Source: Syntrophaceae bacterium UBA1062 (GTDB taxonomy: Bacteria; Desulfobacterota; Desulfomonilia; UBA1062). From it: a stretch of DNA of 6,130 nt. Positions 1-5,826 of this stretch are shown piece after piece. Location: assembly GCA_002316295.1 (NCBI GenBank), contig DCDF01000039.1:1-6130 (forward strand), read 5' to 3'. Below the pieces are notes generated by a model that did no database searches, had not been told where the DNA came from, and was given only the letters and a program-made list of their open reading frames with translations. The translations under genes and the position numbers were made by a program. Every line of letters begins with the position of its first letter. The stretch's first letter is position 1.

Positions 1-444
1 CATCCTTGCCGCGAGTGCAGATGCACTCCCACCCAGGTGGCCAGATACCGCAGCCGCGTGTCCGGCCCCCTGCTGGACCGGATCGATCTGCATGTATGGG
101 TCGACCCGGTCGATGCATCCGGTGTTCTTTCGCATAAATCGCCCCCCTCTTCCGCCGCCGTGCGCGGACGGGTCGAATCGGCGCGAGCGGCCCAGATCGA
201 GCGGGGGTTTCTCAACGCTCACATTCCCGATGCACAGATCGAGAAGGTCTGCAATCTCGACGGAGAAGGCAGGGACATGCTTATCCGGGCGATGAAGACC
301 TGGAGCTTGAGCATGAGGGGCTTCAAGCGGGTGATGAAGGTCGCCCGATCCATCGCGGACATGGATGGTTCGTCTGCGGTCCGCCCCGATCACCTGGCCG
401 AGGCTCTGCAGTACCGGCCCGAGCTCACGAAAACGCTTTCGTGA
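1..444 (+). CDS. comM: ComM/YifB-family Mg-chelatase-like AAA+ ATPase, C-terminal part (5'-truncated by window)
   Basis: This is the last 147 residues of a ComM (YifB) protein; the gene enters from the left edge in frame 1 and ends at TGA 442-444. Family knowledge: ComM is a hexameric AAA+ helicase that promotes branch migration during natural transformation, and relatives are widespread in bacteria not known to be competent. Seen here: the Cys-rich segment HPCRECRCTP (residues 1-10), which matches the cysteine cluster of the family, followed directly by the hallmark RYRSRVSGPLLDRIDLHV. Near the C-terminus, the FKRVMKVARSIADMDG stretch and the closing HLAEALQYRP are the usual sensor-2/lid and tail of Mg-chelatase-like proteins. 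The Walker A and B motifs lie outside the window. A GTG at 37 could be mistaken for a start, but the frame stays open and family-like upstream, so it is internal. The gene is convergent with prs and is not part of the leftward block. Confidence 0.93.
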   Translation, partial: HPCRECRCTPTQVARYRSRVSGPLLDRIDLHVWVDPVDASGVLSHKSPPSSAAVRGRVESARAAQIERGFLNAHIPDAQIEKVCNLDGEGRDMLIRAMKTWSLSMRGFKRVMKVARSIADMDGSSAVRPDHLAEALQYRPELTKTLS

Positions 445-484
445 CAAATTTCTGGGGACAAGACTGCGGAAATGCCGGGCCTTT

Positions 485-1453
485 CTAGGACCTTGCAGGT
501 GAGGGCTCGTTCCAGATAAAGAGCTCGCTTACGGACTCGTCGCTTAAGATCCGCTTGATGGCCTCTGCCAGGAGAGGGGCCACACTCAGGACTGTAATCT
601 TCTTGCACGCGGCAGCCTCGTCTTTCAGGGGGATCGTGTCCGTGACCACCAGCTCTTCCAGAGGCGACTTGCTGATCCGCGAAATGGCCGGACCGGAAAG
701 CACCGCGTGGGTGCAGCATGCCGCGACCTTACTGGCGCCTGCTTCCCGCAGGGCGGCTGCGCCGTTGGTCAGCGTACCGGCCGTGTCCACCATGTCGTCT
801 ATGAGCAGGCAGATCTTGTCTTTGACCTCTCCGATGATATGCATGACATCGGATTCGTTCGCGCGCTCGCGTTTCTTGTCGATGATCGCGAGATCCGCCT
901 TCAGCGGCTTCGCATATGCACGCGCCCGTTCCACCCCGCCGGCGTCTGGAGAGACGATGCAGAGGTGGTTGGTGTACTTTTCTCTGATGTAGTTCAGCAT
1001 CACGGGCTTGGCGTAGAGATTGTCGACCGGGATATCGAAGAACCCCTGGATCTGCCCGGCGTGAAGGTCCATGGTCAGCACCCTGTCCGCACCCGCGGTC
1101 GTCAGCAGATTGGCCACGAGCTTTGCGGTGATCGGGGTGCGCGGGGATGCCTTGCGGTCCTGCCGCGCATACCCGAAGTAGGGTATGACCGCTGTCACTC
1201 TCTTGGCCGACGCCCGCCTCACCGCGTCCAGCATGACCAGAAGCTCCATGAGATGCTCGTTGGTCGGAGAACAGGTGGATTGGACGATATAGATATCCTT
1301 GCCCCGGATACTCTGATGAATGTCCACGGATGTCTCGCCGTCGGAGAATTTCTTTACCTCGGCGCTTCCCAGCTTAATGCCCAGAATACTGCAAATACTC
1401 TCGGCCAGAGGCCTGTTGGAGTTTCCCGAAAAGACACAGATGCTCGTCTCCAT
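485..1453 (-). CDS. prs: Ribose-phosphate pyrophosphokinase (PRPP synthase)
   Basis: Prs transfers the pyrophosphate of ATP to ribose-5-phosphate to give PRPP, the precursor of purine, pyrimidine, histidine, tryptophan and NAD synthesis; it is a cytosolic hexamer. The 322-residue product has the full length usual for class I enzymes. Visible motifs: FSDGE (37-41); the PYFGYARQDRK segment (91-101), which contributes to ATP binding; MDLHAGQIQGFFDIPVDNLY (128-147), with His131 as metal/ATP ligand; SPDAGG with Asp170; the catalytic flexible loop DKKRERAN (192-199), reading KKR where KRR is usual but keeping the two key basic positions; and the PRPP loop IDDMVDTAGT (218-227). ATG at 1453 is preceded by AAGGAG (1465-1470) at 11 nt. 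The gene follows tRNA-Gln by 28 bp. The stop is TAG, 40 bp from the convergent comM stop. The downstream rplY and pth genes often found after prs are absent. Confidence 0.98.
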   Translation of the reverse strand: METSICVFSGNSNRPLAESICSILGIKLGSAEVKKFSDGETSVDIHQSIRGKDIYIVQSTCSPTNEHLMELLVMLDAVRRASAKRVTAVIPYFGYARQDRKASPRTPITAKLVANLLTTAGADRVLTMDLHAGQIQGFFDIPVDNLYAKPVMLNYIREKYTNHLCIVSPDAGGVERARAYAKPLKADLAIIDKKRERANESDVMHIIGEVKDKICLLIDDMVDTAGTLTNGAAALREAGASKVAACCTHAVLSGPAISRISKSPLEELVVTDTIPLKDEAAACKKITVLSVAPLLAEAIKRILSDESVSELFIWNEPSPARS

Positions 1454-1464
1454 GTATCCACGTT

Positions 1465-1470
1465 CTCCTT
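1465..1470 (-). promoter_or_regulatory. Ribosome binding site of prs
   Basis: On the - strand AAGGAG lies 11 nt before the ATG at 1453. It sits in the 28-bp spacer between the encoded CCA of tRNA-Gln and prs, so after tRNA processing the prs message would keep its own ribosome binding site on a very short leader. Confidence 0.7.
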
Positions 1471-1481
1471 GCTCGTCAATT

Positions 1482-1555
1482 TGGCTGGGACGGGTGGATT
1501 CGAACCACCATAACGAGATCCAAAATCTCGTGTCCTGCCATTAGACGACATCCCA
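1482..1555 (-). tRNA. tRNA-Gln, anticodon UUG
   Basis: A complete 74-nt cloverleaf can be folded by eye, with the 3' CCA encoded at 1482-1484. Acceptor stem TGGGATG pairs with CGTCCCA, including one T-G pair; the discriminator base is G. The D arm is GTCT-AATGGCA-GGAC. The anticodon arm is CGAGA-TTTTGGA-TCTCG, giving anticodon TTG (complement of + strand 1521-1523), which reads CAA/CAG glutamine codons. The variable loop is TTAT. The T arm is GGTGG-TTCGAAT-CCACC. The U1 opening base (weak U-A first pair) is typical of bacterial glutamine tRNAs. It lies between spoVG and prs and is transcribed with them, with its own promoter candidate at 1590-1618. Confidence 0.97.
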
Positions 1556-1589
1556 GTAGTAGAGACAACTCGCGGTGCTCTGGGAACTT

Positions 1590-1618
1590 CTTATAGAAGA
1601 TTTATGCGTCTGTGGCAA
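1590..1618 (-). promoter_or_regulatory. Candidate sigma70-type promoter for tRNA-Gln and prs, inside the 3' end of spoVG
   Basis: On the - strand the -35 box TTGCCA (1613-1618; 5 of 6 match to TTGACA) is followed by exactly 17 bp and the -10 box TATAAG (1590-1595; 5 of 6 match to TATAAT). The predicted start near 1583 is about 28 nt before the tRNA 5' end at 1555. The -35 box lies in the last codons of spoVG and the -10 box lies just past its stop. The position, spacing and match are what a tRNA promoter would need; activity is inferred. Confidence 0.6.
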
Positions 1619-1868
1619 TCTTCTGTTGATAGATATCCAGGATGGATTTCTCTATCTTGTCTCGTGTCTCCATGTTCAGGGGATGCGCGGTATCCCTGAA
1701 AGTTCCATCCTTCCGTTTGCGGGAAGGCATCGCTACAAACAGTCCTGTTGTTCCGTGAATGACTCTCAAGTCGCGAATAACGAAGCAGTCATCGAACACC
1801 ACCGAGGCATATGCCTTCAGCTTGTCGTTATCCTTGACTGGATACACCTTTACCTCTGTAATCTCCAT
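1602..1868 (-). CDS. spoVG: SpoVG-family nucleic-acid-binding regulator
   Basis: An 88-residue protein of the SpoVG family, slightly shorter than the roughly 95-residue Firmicutes members. Family knowledge: SpoVG proteins are small dimeric DNA/RNA-binding regulators named for a septation/sporulation phenotype in Bacillus and also found in non-sporulating bacteria, including spirochaetes and deltaproteobacteria. Seen here: the N-terminal MEITEVKVYPV strand, the central FDDCFVIRDLRVI (25-37), and the signature VAMPSRKRKDGTFRDTAHPL (45-64), whose basic residues are implicated in nucleic acid binding. The C-terminal helix is ETRDKIEKSILDIYQQ. ATG at 1868 follows a G-rich GGGGGGAAG (1872-1880). 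The start lies 41 bp inside the 3' end of ispE in another frame, so translation is probably coupled. There is no sporulation gene nearby, so a general post-transcriptional or regulatory role is more likely than sporulation. Confidence 0.95.
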   Translation of the reverse strand: MEITEVKVYPVKDNDKLKAYASVVFDDCFVIRDLRVIHGTTGLFVAMPSRKRKDGTFRDTAHPLNMETRDKIEKSILDIYQQKIATDA

Positions 1869-2715
1869 GACTTCCCCCCGTCAAACTTGTTGTGGGTACG
1901 TAGCGATACCCCTCATGACGCCTTATCCGGCTCATTCCACTACATAAGTGTTCTTCGTTTTGAAAGATGCCAAGAACCGACGAACCACTGCCTGACATGA
2001 TAACCCCCAATGCCCCGGCATCAAGCAACTCCGACCTCACACGCTCGAGTTCAGGGCAAATGCCGAAGGCGGGCTTCTCCAAGTCATTCTCCAGCCACTG
2101 CTCCGGCGCAATTCCTTTTTTCGCAACTTCATTAATTATTTTATAACTTTTCCGTTCCCGAGTCAATGGGCACTTGAGATGAGAATATACTTTTGCTGTG
2201 GAAATCTCAAGGGGTGGAGTGACAATAAAATACGAACGCGGCTCAAGCGTGACCTCGTGAAGGGGAACATCGCCCCTTCCGCCCATGAGATAGGGCCTGC
2301 CCAGGAAGAAAAACGGGCAGTCGGCGCCGATTTTTCCAGCCATTTTCATGAGCTCTGTCCGGGAAAGACCGGTTTTGAAAAGTTCGTTCATGCCCATGAT
2401 GACCGACGATGCATCGCTGCTGCCGCCGCCGAGTCCGGCTCCCGGCGGAATGCGCTTGGAGATTCGGATGGAAACGCCTGCGCGGACGCCAGTCTCCTTC
2501 AGAAACAGCTCGGCAGCCTTGAACGCCAGATTGTTCCGCTCGTTGCAGCCGCATCCGGGAGCCCTGACGGAGATTCCCGTATCCGCCTTTTCGAGAACAA
2601 TCTCATCGAAGAGGCGTATCGGCATCATGAGGGTGAGCAGCTCATGATATCCGTCAGGCCTCTTCCCGACGACCTTGAGATAGAGATTGACCTTTGCAGG
2701 GGCGCGCAGGTTCAC
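1828..2715 (-). CDS. ispE: 4-diphosphocytidyl-2-C-methyl-D-erythritol kinase
   Basis: IspE phosphorylates the 2-hydroxyl of CDP-methylerythritol with ATP, the fourth step of the MEP (non-mevalonate) isoprenoid pathway, in the cytosol. It is a GHMP-superfamily kinase. Visible: N-terminal APAKVNLYLKVVGKRPDGYH (5-24) with Lys8; the ATP-binding GHMP loop IPPGAGLGGGSSDAS (89-103); GADCPFFF (130-137) with the catalytic Asp132 (usually GADVPFF); and the C-terminal motif MSGSGSSVLGIF (240-251). The frame stays open far upstream, but the GTG at 2715 puts the APAK motif at the usual distance from the N-terminus. It has GGTGG (2723-2727) 7 nt upstream and overlaps the htrA stop in a GTGA arrangement. 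This gives 295 residues, at the long end of the family's range. The last ~17 residues (TGGSHGDYRGKGVSSQG) continue past the expected end of the fold and are encoded inside or next to the spoVG start. Confidence 0.95.
   Translation of the reverse strand: MNLRAPAKVNLYLKVVGKRPDGYHELLTLMMPIRLFDEIVLEKADTGISVRAPGCGCNERNNLAFKAAELFLKETGVRAGVSIRISKRIPPGAGLGGGSSDASSVIMGMNELFKTGLSRTELMKMAGKIGADCPFFFLGRPYLMGGRGDVPLHEVTLEPRSYFIVTPPLEISTAKVYSHLKCPLTRERKSYKIINEVAKKGIAPEQWLENDLEKPAFGICPELERVRSELLDAGALGVIMSGSGSSVLGIFQNEEHLCSGMSRIRRHEGYRYVPTTSLTGGSHGDYRGKGVSSQG
2138..2166 (-). promoter_or_regulatory. Candidate sigma70-type promoter inside ispE, reading toward spoVG
   Basis: On the - strand the -35 box TTGACT (2161-2166; 5 of 6) is followed by 17 bp and the -10 box TAAAAT (2138-2143; 5 of 6), with an overlapping TATAAA at 2140-2145. 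It sits in a conspicuously AT-rich island of otherwise GC-rich ispE, covering the codons for roughly KSYKIINEVA (189-198). A start near 2131 would leave a ~260-nt leader before spoVG. The match is good, but use in the cell is inferred. Confidence 0.45.
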
Positions 2716-4208
2716 TCGATATCCACCGCAACGTACAGCGGCCTGGAATTGCGCATGACGAGCATGAGCACGGACTGTCCATGCTTCACTTTTTCCAGGG
2801 CCGCGAGATACTCTCCGATATTCTTCACATCGGTACCGCCCACCTGCCTGATGACGTCCAGCTTCTGCAGCTTGCTCCGCGCCGCGCTTCCCTGGGGTTC
2901 GATGTCGAGCACCAGGACGCCTGCGCTCTCGTCCAGGTTCAGTTGCTTCTGGGCCTCGGGCGTGACGTCTCCGAGGACCAGACCGAGCTTGTCTTTCACC
3001 CTGCCCGGGCTTTCTCCGTGGAGCCTGCCGAGCTCGGTGATCCGGTCGTCGCTGCGCTTTTCGAGACGGGTGCTCAGGGTGACGATCCGGGCATCCCTCC
3101 ACACGACGATGGTCACTTTTTCCTCGGGCTTGAGCCCTCCGATCAGACGGGTTAGCGCCATGGGGTCCGGTATCTTCTGGCCGTTAATCTCCACAATGAT
3201 ATCGCCGTTTCGGATGCCGGCCTTCTCCGCCGGATCGCCGGGATAGACGGCGGTCACCATCGCCCCTGCCGGCTCTTGAAGGCCGACGGCGCGGGCGATC
3301 TCCGGAGTGACTTCCTGGATCGCCACCCCCAGCCATCCCCGGGACACCTCGCCCGTTTCCTTGAGCTCCTGAAGGATCTGCTTGGCCATGTTGATGGGGA
3401 TGGCAAAGCCGATTCCCTGGCCGGAGGAGACAATCGCGGTGTTGATCCCCACGACCTCCCCGTCCATGTTGATCAGAGGCCCTCCGGAATTGCCCGGATT
3501 GATCGCCGCGTCCGTCTGGATGAAGTTGTCGTAAGGGCCGGCCCCGATCACCCTGGCCTTTGCGGAGACAATCCCCTGGGTCAGCGTGTGGCCGAAGCCG
3601 AACGGGTTGCCGATGGCGATGATCCAGTCCCCGATCTCCAGCGAATCCGAGTCACCCAGCACGGCCACCGGGAAGTCGTCCCGGTCGGACTGGATTTTTA
3701 TCAGCGCGATGTCGGTGTTGTCGTCCTTGCCTGCGAGCTTGGCCCGGTACTCCTGCCCGTCGTCATCCGAGAGCGAGACGAAGATCTCGTCCGCGCCCGA
3801 GATGACATGGCTGTTGGTCAGTACATACCCGTTCTTCGATATGATGAAGCCCGAGCCCAGGCTTCTCTGATCCAGCTCCTGCTCGGGGAGATGCTCGAAG
3901 AACTTCCGGAAGAACTCGTCGAACCACTCGTTCTGACCGCCGGGGCTCTCGAATCTCCGGTACAGGTCGTCATTGGAGATTCTCCGGGTGGTTCTGATGT
4001 TGACCACGGTCGGGCTCGCGGTTTTGGCAAGCGACTTCAGGCTCGGCATGAGCACGTGGGAGGCGCTCTCCTGTCTGCCCTCCTTCCAGAAGGGAAGCGC
4101 CTCGCTCGTGGGCGGGAGCTTCAGCGATGTGGCGATATACATCCCCACGAGGCCCGAGCAGACGGCAACCAGGATCAGCACGCCTATAGACGGTATCCGT
4201 TTGTTCAT
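2712..4208 (-). CDS. htrA: Do/DegQ-family HtrA serine endoprotease, periplasmic
   Basis: A 498-residue HtrA protease: a trypsin-like domain plus two PDZ domains, which in this family degrades or refolds damaged envelope proteins as an oligomer. Residues 7-28 are a hydrophobic signal or signal-anchor segment after MNKR, so the enzyme is exported. The catalytic triad is visible: His134 in TNSHV, Asp166 in NTDIALIKI, and Ser241 in NPGNSGGPL. The long, Phe- and acid-rich segment 88-115 before LGSGFI corresponds to the regulatory LA loop. PDZ1 begins at RGWLGVAIQEV (290-300) and runs to ~385; a charged linker follows, then PDZ2 (~405-498) beginning LGLVLGDVTPE. ATG at 4208 has AGAGGA (4215-4220) 6 nt upstream. 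The DUF1844 stop lies between them, only 3 bp from the start codon. The TGA stop overlaps the GTG of ispE. The exact subtype (DegP, DegQ or MucD-like) cannot be settled by eye. Confidence 0.95.
   Translation of the reverse strand: MNKRIPSIGVLILVAVCSGLVGMYIATSLKLPPTSEALPFWKEGRQESASHVLMPSLKSLAKTASPTVVNIRTTRRISNDDLYRRFESPGGQNEWFDEFFRKFFEHLPEQELDQRSLGSGFIISKNGYVLTNSHVISGADEIFVSLSDDDGQEYRAKLAGKDDNTDIALIKIQSDRDDFPVAVLGDSDSLEIGDWIIAIGNPFGFGHTLTQGIVSAKARVIGAGPYDNFIQTDAAINPGNSGGPLINMDGEVVGINTAIVSSGQGIGFAIPINMAKQILQELKETGEVSRGWLGVAIQEVTPEIARAVGLQEPAGAMVTAVYPGDPAEKAGIRNGDIIVEINGQKIPDPMALTRLIGGLKPEEKVTIVVWRDARIVTLSTRLEKRSDDRITELGRLHGESPGRVKDKLGLVLGDVTPEAQKQLNLDESAGVLVLDIEPQGSAARSKLQKLDVIRQVGGTDVKNIGEYLAALEKVKHGQSVLMLVMRNSRPLYVAVDIE
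2723..2727 (-). promoter_or_regulatory. Ribosome binding site supporting the GTG start of ispE
   Basis: GGTGG on the - strand lies 7 nt before GTG at 2715, within the last codons of htrA. With the 4-bp GTGA stop/start overlap it favours this start over any further upstream in the same open frame and suggests translational coupling to htrA. Confidence 0.5.
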
Positions 4209-4211
4209 GGT

Positions 4212-4589
4212 TCATCCTCTCTGCGACTCTATAAAACTCATCCTCAGTTCATAGAGGATATTCTCCATCAGTCTCTCCTCATCTCCGCTCAGGTTCCCCC
4301 TGGTCTTTTCCTGAAGCATGGCGATGATGTGGATGTTCTGCCTGGCCAGAACCGGATCGTTGCCGACCTGGCCGGTCGCCGGATCGGGTATTCTTCCCAT
4401 GCTGATCATCGCGGCGCTCGCGAAGCTCATGATAAGGGTGGAAAAGTCGACCTCGAACTCCTCCTGCGGCCCGGACGACGAAGGATCTTCCTTTCCTGCG
4501 AAGGGGTCCCGGGATTCCCGGATCTTCTCAGGCTCTTCCGCCCTGCCTCTCTTGTCGGTGAAGGTATACCCTTTTTTCTGATCGTCCAT
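4212..4589 (-). CDS. DUF1844 domain protein, function unknown
   Basis: A 125-residue soluble protein. Residues 1-45 are hydrophilic, rich in Lys/Glu/Asp/Pro/Ser and probably disordered. Residues 46-121 match my memory of DUF1844: VDFSTLIMSFASAAMISMGRIPDP, then DPVLARQNIHIIAMLQEKTRGNL and ENILYELRMSFIE. This domain is common in Desulfobacterota and some other phyla, and no biochemical role is established. No signal peptide, catalytic motif or long membrane helix is seen, although the FSTLIMSFASAAMISM segment is moderately hydrophobic. ATG at 4589 has a strong AAGGAGGA (4593-4600). The TGA stop is 3 bp from the htrA ATG and overlaps the htrA ribosome binding site region, so the two are surely co-transcribed and probably coupled. 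A link to envelope quality control through htrA is only a contextual guess. Confidence 0.88.
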   Translation of the reverse strand: MDDQKKGYTFTDKRGRAEEPEKIRESRDPFAGKEDPSSSGPQEEFEVDFSTLIMSFASAAMISMGRIPDPATGQVGNDPVLARQNIHIIAMLQEKTRGNLSGDEERLMENILYELRMSFIESQRG

Positions 4590-4592
4590 ATG

Positions 4593-4600
4593 TCCTCCTT
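4593..4600 (-). promoter_or_regulatory. Strong ribosome binding site of the DUF1844 gene
   Basis: AAGGAGGA on the - strand, the best Shine-Dalgarno match in the window, sits about 4 nt before ATG 4589. It lies in the 91-bp gap after acuC, which otherwise shows no clear promoter or terminator. Confidence 0.7.
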
Positions 4601-4680
4601 GCCCTTCTCAGCCCCCCTTCACCTCATATCCCTCGACTGAGGGGAAGCGGGCGGCCAGGCCATGATCAGAATGGAAACCG

Positions 4681-5814
4681 CTACCCGATGCCATGGAGAG
4701 GAAATATATTTTCCCTTATGTAGGCTATCTTTTTCTCTATGTACGCATCGAGGTCGAGCTTGATGTTTTCCGCCAGATGATAGGGCGGATCGTGAAGCTC
4801 GTCGGGCCCCTGGGTGAACGGAGTCAGGTTGCCGCTGATGATCCCCTGGTACGGGTCGTAGGGCTTGAGCCCGTTGAGGACCGCCCACGCCAGGGTCCAC
4901 CCTCTCACCACATCGGGCACGCTGTAGCCCCCGCCGCCCAGCGCCAGGATCTTGGAACAGCTCTTCTTGATCTCTTCGAGCACCCGGATGTAGCCGTTGT
5001 TTGTCAGCCTCAAGTTCGTCAGGGGGTCTTTTTTCAGGGTGTCGAGCCCTATCTGAGCGACCACGCAATCGGGCCTGAACGCCTCCGCGAGGGGTGTGTA
5101 TACTGCCTCGAACGCCCGCACATAGGTGTCGTCGTCCGTATATTCCGACAGGGGCACATTGACCGTGTACCCCAGCCCCTTGCCGTTGCCCATCTCGTTT
5201 TCGAAACCGCTCCAAGGATAGAGGGTATCGCCGCTCTGGTGAAGGGAAATGAACAGCACCTCGTCGCTGTCGTAGAAGGCGTCCTGAACGCCGTTGCCGT
5301 GGTGGGCGTCGATGTCGACGTAGATGATCTTCTTCATGCCGCCTTTCAGGAGCCTCTTGATCGCAATGACAATGTCGTTGACGTAGCAGAAGCCCTCGGC
5401 GTGATCGTATCCTGCATGGTGCAGGCCTCCAACCGGAGAGAAGACGGTGTTCACCTTGCCCGAGGAGATGAGCGCGGCTCCGAGAAGGGTCGCCCCCAGA
5501 ACCAGCAGCGAAAAATCATATACCCCCTTGAACACAGGATTGTCTCCCGTCCCCAGCCCGTACTCGAGCAGGGTGAAGTCGAAGGAGCCGGTATTCGCGC
5601 TCTTCAGCGCTTCGACATACTCGCGCTGGTGATACTCGAGCATGTCCTCCTCTGATGCAGGCTCGGGCTCCAAAACCTCGATCCACGGCTCGTCGAGCAG
5701 ACCGTAGCGGTAACAGAGCTCGAATACCATGGTGCCCCTGTAGGGTTTGAACGGATGCGACTCGCCCAGACTGAAGTCATCGAACTTCGATGTATAGATA
5801 AATGCGGAACTCAC
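4681..5814 (-). CDS. acuC: AcuC-like zinc-dependent deacetylase (histone deacetylase superfamily)
   Basis: A 377-residue class I HDAC-fold amidohydrolase. In Bacillus, AcuC deacetylates acetyl-CoA synthetase; related bacterial enzymes act on other acetyl-lysines or acetylpolyamines, so the substrate here is open. Active-site residues are all visible: the tandem His132-His133 in GGLHHAGYDHAEGFCYVND; zinc ligands Asp169 and His171 in YVDIDAHHGNG; the third ligand Asp258 in IGLDTLKKDPL (Leu where HDACs usually have Ala before the Asp); and the transition-state Tyr297 in LGGGGYSVPDVVRGW. The N-terminal YTSKFDDFSLGESHPFKPYR is typical of bacterial AcuC proteins, and the length fits. The frame is open upstream to an ATG at 5967, but those 51 residues look like translated noncoding DNA. 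GTG at 5814, with GGGAGA (5821-5826) 6 nt upstream, starts just before the family N-terminus. It is the first gene of the leftward block; the stop is TAG. Confidence 0.93.
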   Translation of the reverse strand: MSSAFIYTSKFDDFSLGESHPFKPYRGTMVFELCYRYGLLDEPWIEVLEPEPASEEDMLEYHQREYVEALKSANTGSFDFTLLEYGLGTGDNPVFKGVYDFSLLVLGATLLGAALISSGKVNTVFSPVGGLHHAGYDHAEGFCYVNDIVIAIKRLLKGGMKKIIYVDIDAHHGNGVQDAFYDSDEVLFISLHQSGDTLYPWSGFENEMGNGKGLGYTVNVPLSEYTDDDTYVRAFEAVYTPLAEAFRPDCVVAQIGLDTLKKDPLTNLRLTNNGYIRVLEEIKKSCSKILALGGGGYSVPDVVRGWTLAWAVLNGLKPYDPYQGIISGNLTPFTQGPDELHDPPYHLAENIKLDLDAYIEKKIAYIRENIFPLHGIG

Positions 5815-5820
5815 TCTCTG

Positions 5821-5826
5821 TCTCCC
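5821..5826 (-). promoter_or_regulatory. Ribosome binding site deciding the GTG start of acuC
   Basis: GGGAGA on the - strand lies 6 nt before GTG 5814. Together with the family N-terminus starting a few residues later (SSAFIYTSKFDD), it makes GTG 5814 a better start than the ATG at 5967. Confidence 0.55.

Noticed and set aside
707..1513. Long open + strand frame antisense to prs
   Set aside because: It lies over a clearly functional prs and part of the tRNA, its translation resembles no family, and it is a by-product of GC-rich codon use.
1587..1599. CTTCT-TAT-AGAAG hairpin just past the spoVG stop as a terminator
   Set aside because: The stem is only 5 bp with a 3-nt loop and no T-run, and the bases are better explained as the -10 region of the tRNA promoter.
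2716..3102. Upstream extension of the ispE frame into htrA
   Set aside because: The translation is Arg/Gly/Ala-rich shadow sequence of htrA; the IspE N-terminal motif begins right after GTG 2715.
4151..4165. Possible lipobox at Cys17 of HtrA (LVAVC)
   Set aside because: The position before the Cys is Val instead of Gly/Ala/Ser, and the hydrophobic segment continues past it, so a signal anchor or ordinary signal peptide is more likely.
3276..4640. 454-codon open + strand frame antisense to htrA and the DUF1844 gene
   Set aside because: The opposite strand encodes a complete HtrA with intact triad and two PDZ domains; the + strand translation is low-complexity in Arg/Gly/Asp/Val with no recognisable domain.
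4630..4643. CCCTC-GACT-GAGGG hairpin between acuC and DUF1844 as a terminator
   Set aside because: The stem is short and no T-run follows on the - strand, so at most it is a weak pause or processing site.
4700..4714. GGAAATATATTTTCC palindrome near the end of acuC as a regulatory site
   Set aside because: It lies in coding sequence for the conserved-looking C-terminus, and no matching -35 box stands at the right distance.
4693..5655. 320-codon open + strand frame antisense to acuC
   Set aside because: It overlaps a full HDAC-family gene with all catalytic residues and shows no domain of its own.
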